Below the pieces are notes generated by a model. It was not told the DNA's origin. It searched no databases and was given only the letters and a program-made list of their open reading frames with translations. Positions 1 to 5,069 of a DNA stretch of 14,826 nt are shown piece by piece. The stretch is taken from NCBI GenBank assembly GCA_019423265.1, contig JAHZBS010000029.1, positions 1-14,826 on the forward strand. Reading direction: 5' to 3'. The translations under genes and the position numbers were made by a program. Source of the stretch: Clostridiales bacterium (GTDB lineage: Bacteria > Bacillota_A > Clostridia > Lachnospirales > Bianqueaceae). How positions within the stretch are numbered: position 1 is the stretch's first letter; each line of letters starts with the position of its first letter.

Positions 1-43
1 ATAAAAGTTTAATGTTTGTTTACAATTAAAAGGTTTTGGAGCC

Positions 44-72
44 TTGTAAGTTTATGTGGGATACGGTATAAT
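44..72 (+). promoter_or_regulatory. Sigma-A type promoter for the YesL-like gene
   Basis: TTGTAA (44-49) and TATAAT (67-72) are separated by exactly 17 nt, close to the housekeeping consensus. The predicted start near 79 leaves an 89-nt leader before the gene at 168. A palindrome TAATAAGATTATTA (69-82) covers the -10 box and the predicted start and could be an operator. A second TATAAT lies at 136-141, but I see no good -35 box at a normal distance from it. Bases 1-43 show no feature. Confidence 0.6.
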
Positions 73-167
73 AAGATTATTACATTTTTCGCGGTTTCTT
101 TTGGGAAATTTGCGAAAGCATGCGTGAAATCGGCGTATAATCTTTTTTTCTATCTGGAGGCATACCT

Positions 168-1115
168 ATGGCAGGTTTTTTTAGCTTAGACGGACCTTTC
201 GTCAAATATGGAACCTTAGTATTTGATATGATATATCTGAATGTGCTGTGGCTGTTTATGGGTGGGCCGCTGATTATCCTGCTCCTTATGTCTGCCGGGG
301 TTCTGGGAGCGATACCGCCGGCTGTGGGGATGGTGCTGATCTTTCTCATTATGCTCCACTCAGGCGTTGCGACCACGGCGCTGAGCTACACGCTGGGCAA
401 GAAGCAGAGAGGCACGGAATCCTATACCTTCCGGGATTTTTGGCATGGCTACAAATCCAATTATAAGCAGGCGATCCTTGTATCCCTGATCCTGACGCTG
501 TTATTTGGCCTGCTGGCATGGAACCTATATCTGCTCACAGCCAACGCCGGTACGTTTGGCAAGATGGTCTATGTGTTGCTTCCGCTGCAACTGTTTGTTG
601 CGCTAGAGCTTCTTTTTGTCAGCATCTATATCTATCCGCTCTTGGCCCGCTTTGAGATGAAGACGAAGGATCTTTTCCGGTATTCCTTCTTCATGGCCAA
701 TAAGCATCTCCTGACGACGATCCTGTGTGCGGCTCTGCTTGTGGGAGCGCTTGCACTGTGCCTTCTTGTCAACGTGCTGTTTGCCTTTGTGGTGGTCAGC
801 GTCTACGTCTATATATCGGTGGCGCTGCTGGAACGGGTCTTTAAGAATTATATGCCGTCGGAGGACGACGCGCTGGAGGAAGAGGAGATCGAGGGCTTCA
901 ATCTCGACGCCGAGAGACAGGCCATTATCGACCAGTACCTGGGAAAAGGAAAATTCAATCCCGATATCGATGGCAGCGAGGAGGAATACCGCATTGTCAA
1001 AGTGAACGAGGAGGGCCAGGAGGAAGTGGAGGAAGACGAGTACAAAGTCGTGCTGGTGACCGATGACGACGCGGAGAAAGAGGGAGAGGAGACGGACGAG
1101 AACAAGCCGTCATGA
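168..1115 (+). CDS. YesL/DUF624-like multi-pass membrane protein with acidic tail
   Basis: A 315-residue protein with ATG start preceded by GGAGG (156-160). The first ~230 residues hold about six hydrophobic segments, roughly at 17-44, 48-70, 103-123, 131-157 and two within 178-222. The opening (FFSLDGPFVKYGTLVFD) and the FRDFW segment near residue 88 fit the YesL/DUF624 family, Firmicutes membrane proteins of unknown biochemical role that often sit near sugar-transport genes. No transporter gene is visible here. From about residue 230 the protein becomes a hydrophilic tail very rich in Glu and Asp, with two similar strand-like units (EYRIVKV and EYKVVLV). YesL proteins are usually near 200-220 residues, so this tail is an extension. 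The family call is good; the function is unknown. Confidence 0.85.
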   Translation: MAGFFSLDGPFVKYGTLVFDMIYLNVLWLFMGGPLIILLLMSAGVLGAIPPAVGMVLIFLIMLHSGVATTALSYTLGKKQRGTESYTFRDFWHGYKSNYKQAILVSLILTLLFGLLAWNLYLLTANAGTFGKMVYVLLPLQLFVALELLFVSIYIYPLLARFEMKTKDLFRYSFFMANKHLLTTILCAALLVGALALCLLVNVLFAFVVVSVYVYISVALLERVFKNYMPSEDDALEEEEIEGFNLDAERQAIIDQYLGKGKFNPDIDGSEEEYRIVKVNEEGQEEVEEDEYKVVLVTDDDAEKEGEETDENKPS

Positions 1116-1188
1116 CGCTATATGTAGTGATTCAATTTCCAATTCTGTCAATATACGGAAATTTTATTTCAAAATTTTCCAAAATGTA

Positions 1189-1217
1189 TTGACTTTAAAA
1201 GCGATTGATGCTACAAT
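1189..1217 (+). promoter_or_regulatory. Sigma-A type promoter of the candidate small RNA or leader
   Basis: TTGACT (1189-1194), 17-nt spacer, TACAAT (1212-1217): a near-consensus housekeeping promoter in an AT-rich intergenic stretch. The start is predicted near 1224. A perfect 6-3-6 palindrome, ATCATTGATAATGAT (1232-1246), begins about 8 nt downstream and resembles metal-responsive Fur-family operators. It can equally form part of an RNA hairpin. Confidence 0.75.
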
Positions 1218-1223
1218 ACATAA

Positions 1224-1336
1224 TATCTTCTATCATTGATAATGATGGTAGAATTTGCTCACCTCGTTTTAATAAGAATCCCCGTTTTCTTATTAAACAG
1301 CTTTTGGCCGGTTGTGAAAACAGCCGGTATTTTTTT
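1224..1336 (+). ncRNA. Candidate small RNA or attenuated leader, about 113 nt
   Basis: A defined promoter and a defined intrinsic terminator bound a ~113-nt stretch with no credible ORF. It folds by eye into three hairpins: CTATCAT/ATGATGGTAG (1230-1250); an 11-bp perfect stem TTTAATAAGAA/TTCTTATTAAA (1268-1278 with 1287-1297, loop 1279-1286); and the terminator stem (1308-1327). I do not recognise it as SRP RNA, 6S RNA, T-box or a common riboswitch. GTTTTC (1284-1289) could pair instead with GAAAAC (1316-1321), opening both hairpins two and three, so attenuation of the peptidase gene at 1413 is an alternative to a free-standing small RNA. Boundaries are inferred from the promoter and terminator. 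Confidence 0.5.
1307..1336 (+). terminator. Intrinsic terminator
   Basis: CCGGTTGT (1308-1315), GAAA tetraloop, ACAGCCGG (1320-1327) form an 8-bp stem with one G-U pair, followed by TA and seven T. It ends the candidate small RNA and lies 77 nt before the peptidase start. Confidence 0.85.
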
Positions 1337-1412
1337 ATGTCACAGGGGACAGGCCTTTTCTGAGCAATGAACTTCCGAAGAGACGAAAGGCATACAGATT
1401 GGAGGAGTCCGC

Positions 1413-2135
1413 GTGGAGAGAAAAGAAAGTGGATCAGCGGAGGGAATTCTATATACGGTATATCGAAGCAACCGTAAAACCTGCAGTATCCGCATCACGT
1501 CCGAAGAGCAGGTGGAGGTGAGGGCGCCTCTGTGGATGAGCCGCCAGGCGATTCAAGCATTTGTAGATTCGAAAGCCGCGTGGATTCAAAGGCATCTTAC
1601 GGAAATGGATGCTAAAAATAGGCAGTGCGAAAGAATTGGATGGGACGACGGACAAGTTCTGCCGCTTCTGGGAAAAAACCGGGTGGTCCACATCGCTGCC
1701 GTGGGGGAGCCCATCTTTTCGGATACAGAAATCTTGCTCCCTTCGTCTTATACTGGAAGCCGGGGGGCGTTGCTGGAAAGCCTGTACCGCCAGGAGGCGC
1801 GGGAGTACTTGACGCTGAGGACGGCGCAGATAGCGAAGGCGGAGGGCTTGGTGTACCGGCAAGTCAAGGTCAATGGCGCACACGGCCGCTGGGGTTCGTG
1901 CAGTGCGGGAGGAAATTTGAATTTTAGTTGGCTGTTGATCCTTGTGGCGCCGGATCTTATCGATTACGTTATCCTCCATGAGCTGTGCCATACGATTCAC
2001 ATGAATCACTCCGGGAGCTTCTGGCGCGAAGTGGAGAGACGTATGCCGGATTATGGGCAGCGGCGGGAAAAGTTGCGGCAGGAACAGATAAAAACTATGT
2101 ATTTGTATAAATTGGTGCAAAATGACAAAGGCTAA
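1413..2135 (+). CDS. YgjP/DUF45-type zinc metallopeptidase
   Basis: A 240-residue protein. The GTG start is set by GGAGG at 1401-1405, 7 nt upstream. The C-terminal half carries the features of the YgjP-like metallopeptidase family (DUF45, related to M48): GRWGSCS with R159-C163, then HELCH (residues 189-193), where the two His and Glu190 are the expected zinc ligands and catalytic base, then NHSGSFW and the PDY motif. There is no signal peptide or membrane segment, so a cytoplasmic protein is expected, as is usual for the family. Substrates are not established for these proteins. The gene follows the hairpin unit at 1224-1336 and has no obvious promoter of its own, so it may depend on readthrough of that terminator or on weak upstream signals. 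Reading on the opposite strand here is a shadow. Confidence 0.9.
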   Translation: MERKESGSAEGILYTVYRSNRKTCSIRITSEEQVEVRAPLWMSRQAIQAFVDSKAAWIQRHLTEMDAKNRQCERIGWDDGQVLPLLGKNRVVHIAAVGEPIFSDTEILLPSSYTGSRGALLESLYRQEAREYLTLRTAQIAKAEGLVYRQVKVNGAHGRWGSCSAGGNLNFSWLLILVAPDLIDYVILHELCHTIHMNHSGSFWREVERRMPDYGQRREKLRQEQIKTMYLYKLVQNDKG

Positions 2136-2136
2136 A

Positions 2137-2174
2137 TTCGAAAACCGATCATTTTAGCGAATCACGGTTTCGAA
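2137..2174. repeat. Imperfect inverted repeat after the peptidase gene
   Basis: TTCGAAAACCG (2137-2147) and CGGTTTCGAA (2165-2174) pair over ten bases with one bulged A, starting just after the stop codon of the peptidase gene. No clean T-run follows (ATATTTCTG), so it is at best a weak terminator. It could also be an mRNA 3'-end stabiliser. Confidence 0.45.
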
Positions 2175-2297
2175 ATATTTCTGTAACAAATCTGGACAGG
2201 GCCCAGTTACATCCGGCGGTATGGAGGGATCCTGATGAAGATTTGTTGCGTTTTAAGGCAGAAATCCGGCGTAAATATTACAATGCTGTTACGCAAC

Positions 2298-2326
2298 TTG
2301 ACAAAATTGTTAATTTACCCTATAAT
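2298..2326 (+). promoter_or_regulatory. Consensus sigma-A promoter for the NlpC/P60 gene
   Basis: TTGACA (2298-2303), 17-nt spacer, TATAAT (2321-2326): an exact match to the housekeeping consensus. The start is predicted near 2333, which gives a leader of about 187 nt before the TTG start at 2520. A leader this long before a wall-hydrolase gene suggests RNA-level control. Confidence 0.85.
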
Positions 2327-2342
2327 GTGTCATAGAAAAACG

Positions 2343-2417
2343 TTCACAGGGCAATATAGATTTCTTGCGCCAAAGGGGATCGCTTTTACAGCAAATGGTA
2401 CAAGAAGCGCCTGTGAA
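2343..2417 (+). promoter_or_regulatory. Structured 5' leader of the NlpC/P60 gene
   Basis: TTCACAGG (2343-2350) pairs perfectly with CCTGTGAA (2410-2417), and inside it TTCTTG (2362-2367) pairs with CAAGAA (2401-2406). A further AAAG/CTTT pairing is possible within. The structure begins about 10 nt after the predicted transcript start. NlpC/P60 and SH3 wall-enzyme genes in Firmicutes are often controlled by the ydaO-type c-di-AMP riboswitch, but I do not find that aptamer's conserved sequence here. A different cis-acting RNA or a stability element is possible. Between 2418 and 2505 I see no further clear structure. Confidence 0.4.
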
Positions 2418-2505
2418 GCGCACAATACAGTTTGAAAAGAATGAACGCGACGATACAGAAGACGTAAGATAGCCAATTGATGTAGCTTATACATAGGAAT
2501 GTCTG

Positions 2506-2522
2506 AAAGGAGAATCGTTTTG
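2506..2522 (+). promoter_or_regulatory. Ribosome site that fixes a TTG start
   Basis: AAAGGAGA (2506-2513) lies 6 nt before an in-frame TTG (2520-2522). The upstream in-frame ATG at 2499 has only TAGGA immediately in front of it and would place this strong site inside the coding region. The TTG is therefore preferred. Confidence 0.7.
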
Positions 2523-3923
2523 CGAAAGGTATCCAAGAAGAAGAAAGTACTAGTGAGAGTGACAGGGGTCGTCGGGACCTTTTTAATATTTATGAATGTC
2601 AACGCCATGCCTATGGCGACAGTAAGCGGCGATGTTGTCAATGTCAGAACAGGCGCTTCCATGGACGCGGAGGTTGTCGCGCAGGTTCAGAAGGGCCAGG
2701 AGCTTGAGGTTGTCGGCATGCAGGATGGATGGTATGAGATTAAGAGCCAGGAGATCGAGAATCTGGTGGCGGCGGAAGAGGAAGCCAGGAGGGCGGCGCA
2801 GTTGTCGGCTGACCCGCTGACGGCCGCAGCGACCACATCGGCGTTCTATGTCTCCAGCGATTATTTAGAATTGCAGCTTTCGGATCTGAGCGTTGGCGGC
2901 GGCCTGAATTTGCGATTGGCTCCCACGACGGAGAGCCGGATCATTAAGCAGTTTTACGATGGGGACAGCGTTAAGCTGTTGTACCGCTATGATGAGAATT
3001 GGCTATATGTTGAATATGATGGAACCTTCCGCGGTTACGTGGCAAAAGAGTACGTGGATCTTTCCGCTATCGACGATTCCACGCTGGATATCGTCGATGA
3101 GATTAACCGGAACCGGTTTGTGGCCGTCGTAAAAGATGACTGCACGAGTCTGAATCTTCGCGCTGACGCCAGCACGGAGGCAGAATCGATGGGATCAGCC
3201 GGACCGGGTGCCACGCTGGAAGTGCTGGATTACCAGGAGGGCGCTGAGTGGATCAAGGTTAAAAAAGATGACGGTGCCGCCTATGTCAATGCTCAGTATG
3301 TGAATCTCGACCGCGCTTTGACCGCGGAGGTCGATGAGGACGGCTATATCAAGTCCGTTCGGGAGGCGCTGGAGGCGCAGCGCCGAGAGCAAGAAGCTGC
3401 GGCGGAGAGAGCGCGACAGGCTCGAAATCAATCCACATCCTCCTCGTCTTCGAGCTCCAGCAGTTCCTCGTCAAGTTCCAGTTCCAGCAGTTCTAGTAGC
3501 TCCAGCAGCAGTTCTTCCAGCAGCTCGTCGCAGGGAACGGTCAGCGCAAGCCGGAGCGCGCTGGTGCAGTATGCGGTATCGTGGGTTGGCGTTTGCCCCT
3601 ATGTCTACGGCGGAAATAATCTGTCGGCCGGCGGCGGCGTCGATTGCAGCGGGTTTACGCAGCAGGTTTTCAAGCACTTTGGAATTTCTCTCAATCGTTC
3701 TTCCAGTGCCCAGTATAACAACGGAACCCGGATCAGCAAGTCGGAGCTCCGCCCCGGAGATCTGGTATTTTTCGGAAGAAGCGGCATCAGCCATGTTGCG
3801 ATCTATATCGGCAATGGGCAGATCGTACACGCCAGCACGGCTAAGACGGGAATCAAGATCAGCAACCTGAATCAGCATTCTCAGTATAATCCGTATATTG
3901 GAGCGGTCAGAGTTTTAGATTAA
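2520..3923 (+). CDS. Secreted SH3-repeat NlpC/P60 peptidoglycan hydrolase
   Basis: 467 residues from the TTG start (474 from ATG 2499). The N-terminus RKVSKKKK followed by a hydrophobic stretch to about residue 31 is a signal peptide. Bacterial SH3-like domains follow at about 30-60 (its final strand appears missing), 110-180 and 195-265. Next come a charged Ala/Glu/Arg helix (about 280-303), a run of 31 consecutive Ser (307-337), and a C-terminal NlpC/P60 domain. The catalytic set is complete: Cys376 in DCSGF, His425 in HVAIYIG and His437 in HAST. Enzymes of this family are typically endopeptidases that cut D-Glu to diamino-acid bonds in wall stem peptides; SH3 domains bind the wall, and the Ser run is a flexible linker. 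The gene is monocistronic, with its own promoter and a strong terminator. Confidence 0.92.
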   Translation: MRKVSKKKKVLVRVTGVVGTFLIFMNVNAMPMATVSGDVVNVRTGASMDAEVVAQVQKGQELEVVGMQDGWYEIKSQEIENLVAAEEEARRAAQLSADPLTAAATTSAFYVSSDYLELQLSDLSVGGGLNLRLAPTTESRIIKQFYDGDSVKLLYRYDENWLYVEYDGTFRGYVAKEYVDLSAIDDSTLDIVDEINRNRFVAVVKDDCTSLNLRADASTEAESMGSAGPGATLEVLDYQEGAEWIKVKKDDGAAYVNAQYVNLDRALTAEVDEDGYIKSVREALEAQRREQEAAAERARQARNQSTSSSSSSSSSSSSSSSSSSSSSSSSSSSSSSSQGTVSASRSALVQYAVSWVGVCPYVYGGNNLSAGGGVDCSGFTQQVFKHFGISLNRSSSAQYNNGTRISKSELRPGDLVFFGRSGISHVAIYIGNGQIVHASTAKTGIKISNLNQHSQYNPYIGAVRVLD

Positions 3924-3938
3924 GCAAAAAAGTCAGCG

Positions 3939-3977
3939 AAGAGCCGTATCGTCATGGAGGACGATGCGGTTCTTTTT
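3939..3977 (+). terminator. Strong intrinsic terminator of the NlpC/P60 gene
   Basis: GAGCCGTATCGTC (3941-3953), loop ATGGAG, GACGATGCGGTTC (3960-3972) make a 13-bp stem with two G-U pairs. It can be extended by two A-U pairs into the T-run at 3973-3977. An A-run at 3925-3931 lies upstream. Confidence 0.92.
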
Positions 3978-4026
3978 CAGTGTGGTTGGCATGGTTGGAA
4001 TTTGATGGCAGGCGGCGATTGCAATC

Positions 4027-4055
4027 TTGAAAAGCGGCGGAAAGTGCGATATAAT
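4027..4055 (+). promoter_or_regulatory. Sigma-A type promoter for the AraC-family gene
   Basis: TTGAAA (4027-4032), 17-nt spacer, TATAAT (4050-4055). The predicted start near 4062 leaves about 30 nt before the ATG at 4093. An in-frame TTG at 4027 that would lengthen the coding region is this -35 box, so the longer reading is rejected. Confidence 0.8.
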
Positions 4056-4092
4056 CGATTCCAACAGAATCCATCGAAGGAGGGAACAGCTC

Positions 4093-4986
4093 ATGGAGTC
4101 AGCGGCGCGCATCATGGATCCGGCGGAGATCGAGGTGGAGCAGCTACGGTTTCAGGACAGAACCATTGTGGATTATTCCAGGAGAGCGGGATCCTATACC
4201 ATGCCGGAGCACCATTTTCACGATGTGTATGAGATCTATTTTCTTTTGTCCGGCAGCCGCTATTACTTTATACAGGATAACACCTATTATATCCGGGCGG
4301 GCGATCTGGTGCTCATTGACAAATATGAGATTCACCGGACTGTGGAGACACTGGAAAATACCCATGAGCGGATTCTCTTCCATATGGACGAGTCCATGCT
4401 CCAGGACGCAGACGGCAGCTGGGGACAGGTGCTGCAGGAGCTTTTTTCCAAGGGCAGCATCATCCTTTCATTTGACGAGGCGCAGCAGCGCTATGTTCGC
4501 TCCCTGACGGAGAGGATTCTTGCGGAGATGCGGCAGAGAGACTCCGGCTATGGGATTGTAATCAAGTCGCTTATCGCGCAGATCTTGGCCTTTGCCCTGC
4601 GAAACAGGGAGCAACAGCGGAAAACGGCGGAGGACTCCTTGAAATTTGCGAATAAGCGCATATTCGAGATATTGGACTCCATCAATCAGGAATTCGCCAA
4701 GCCGCTCACCCTGAGCGGGGTGGCACAGCAGTTTTTTATCAGCAAGTTTTACCTGAGCCATGCCTTTAAGGATGTCACGGGCTTTACGTTCGTGGAGTAT
4801 TTAAACAACGTGCGCGTTCGGGAAGCGCAGCGTCTGTTGAAGAAAACAAGTCTGCCCGTCTCCCGCATCGCGGAGGAGACGGGATTTGAATCCGTTACGC
4901 ATTTTGGGCGCGTGTTTAAAAAGATATCCAATGTGTCACCGCTGCAATACCGAAAGCAGGAGAGAGGCGGCCGGCCTCCCCTGTGA
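4093..4986 (+). CDS. AraC/XylS-family transcriptional regulator with cupin-like sensor domain
   Basis: 297 residues from ATG 4093, preceded by GGAGGG (4079-4084). The N-terminal part (about 30-100) has the AraC-type cupin pattern: a HHFHDVYEIYFLLSG motif, then a turn with AGDLVLIDKYEIH. The C-terminal ~100 residues form the double helix-turn-helix domain, seen in LSGVAQQFFISKFYLSHAFK and in the second helix pair ending with the family signature GFESVTHFGRVFKK. Such proteins usually bind a sugar or small metabolite and activate nearby genes. No sugar-transport operon is present here. The Gfo/Idh oxidoreductase 1.6 kb downstream is a conceivable target, but this is inference. There is no clear terminator before the next gene, only the inverted repeat at 5017-5060. 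Confidence 0.92.
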   Translation: MESAARIMDPAEIEVEQLRFQDRTIVDYSRRAGSYTMPEHHFHDVYEIYFLLSGSRYYFIQDNTYYIRAGDLVLIDKYEIHRTVETLENTHERILFHMDESMLQDADGSWGQVLQELFSKGSIILSFDEAQQRYVRSLTERILAEMRQRDSGYGIVIKSLIAQILAFALRNREQQRKTAEDSLKFANKRIFEILDSINQEFAKPLTLSGVAQQFFISKFYLSHAFKDVTGFTFVEYLNNVRVREAQRLLKKTSLPVSRIAEETGFESVTHFGRVFKKISNVSPLQYRKQERGGRPPL

Positions 4987-5004
4987 AAAGCAAAGTGGTT
5001 CGAG

Positions 5005-5033
5005 GAATATACAGGGATCCTCTCACATATATA
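5005..5033 (+). promoter_or_regulatory. Candidate sporulation sigma-E type promoter
   Basis: GAATATA (5005-5011), 14-nt spacer, CATATATA (5026-5033) resembles the sigma-E pattern (ATATT-like -35, CATACA-like -10, 14-15 nt spacing). The gene downstream is of a kind made in the mother cell during sporulation, which fits. The start would be near 5040. The match is imperfect and AT-rich sequence can mimic it. Confidence 0.4.
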
Positions 5034-5060
5034 TAGCAAAAGAAGAAATTGTGAGAGGAT
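5017..5060. repeat. Inverted repeat overlapping a ribosome binding site
   Basis: ATCCTCTCACA (5017-5027) and TGTGAGAGGAT (5050-5060) are perfect 11-bp complements separated by 22 nt. The right arm contains the AGAGG ribosome site of the GTG start at 5070. RNA that begins upstream would fold this site into a stem, while RNA beginning near 5040 would lack the left arm. Confidence 0.75.
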
Positions 5061-5069
5061 GATGAGCCT

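Noticed and set aside
1157..1180. GGAAATTTT/AAAATTTTCC hairpin as terminator of the YesL-like gene
   Set aside because: It is AT-rich with a bulge and is followed by A residues, not T, so it lacks terminator character.
1449..2120. Minus-strand 223-codon ORF
   Set aside because: Lies wholly opposite the YgjP-type peptidase gene, which has clear motifs and a ribosome site; the minus reading has no recognisable domain.
2333..2498. ydaO-type c-di-AMP riboswitch before the NlpC/P60 gene
   Set aside because: Expected from gene type, but the conserved aptamer segments are not seen by eye.
2499..2519. ATG at 2499 as start of the NlpC/P60 gene
   Set aside because: Weak ribosome site in front of it, while AAAGGAGA lies ideally before the in-frame TTG at 2520; the signal peptide also begins more naturally there. 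Not fully excluded.
3334..3870. 178-codon ORF in another frame of the NlpC/P60 gene, and its minus-strand counterparts
   Set aside because: Arises from GC-rich codon bias and the Ser-codon run; no ribosome site and no protein-like composition.
4027..4092. N-terminal extension of the AraC gene from a TTG at 4027
   Set aside because: The TTG is the -35 box of a good promoter, the predicted transcript starts near 4062, and the ATG at 4093 has a strong GGAGGG site.
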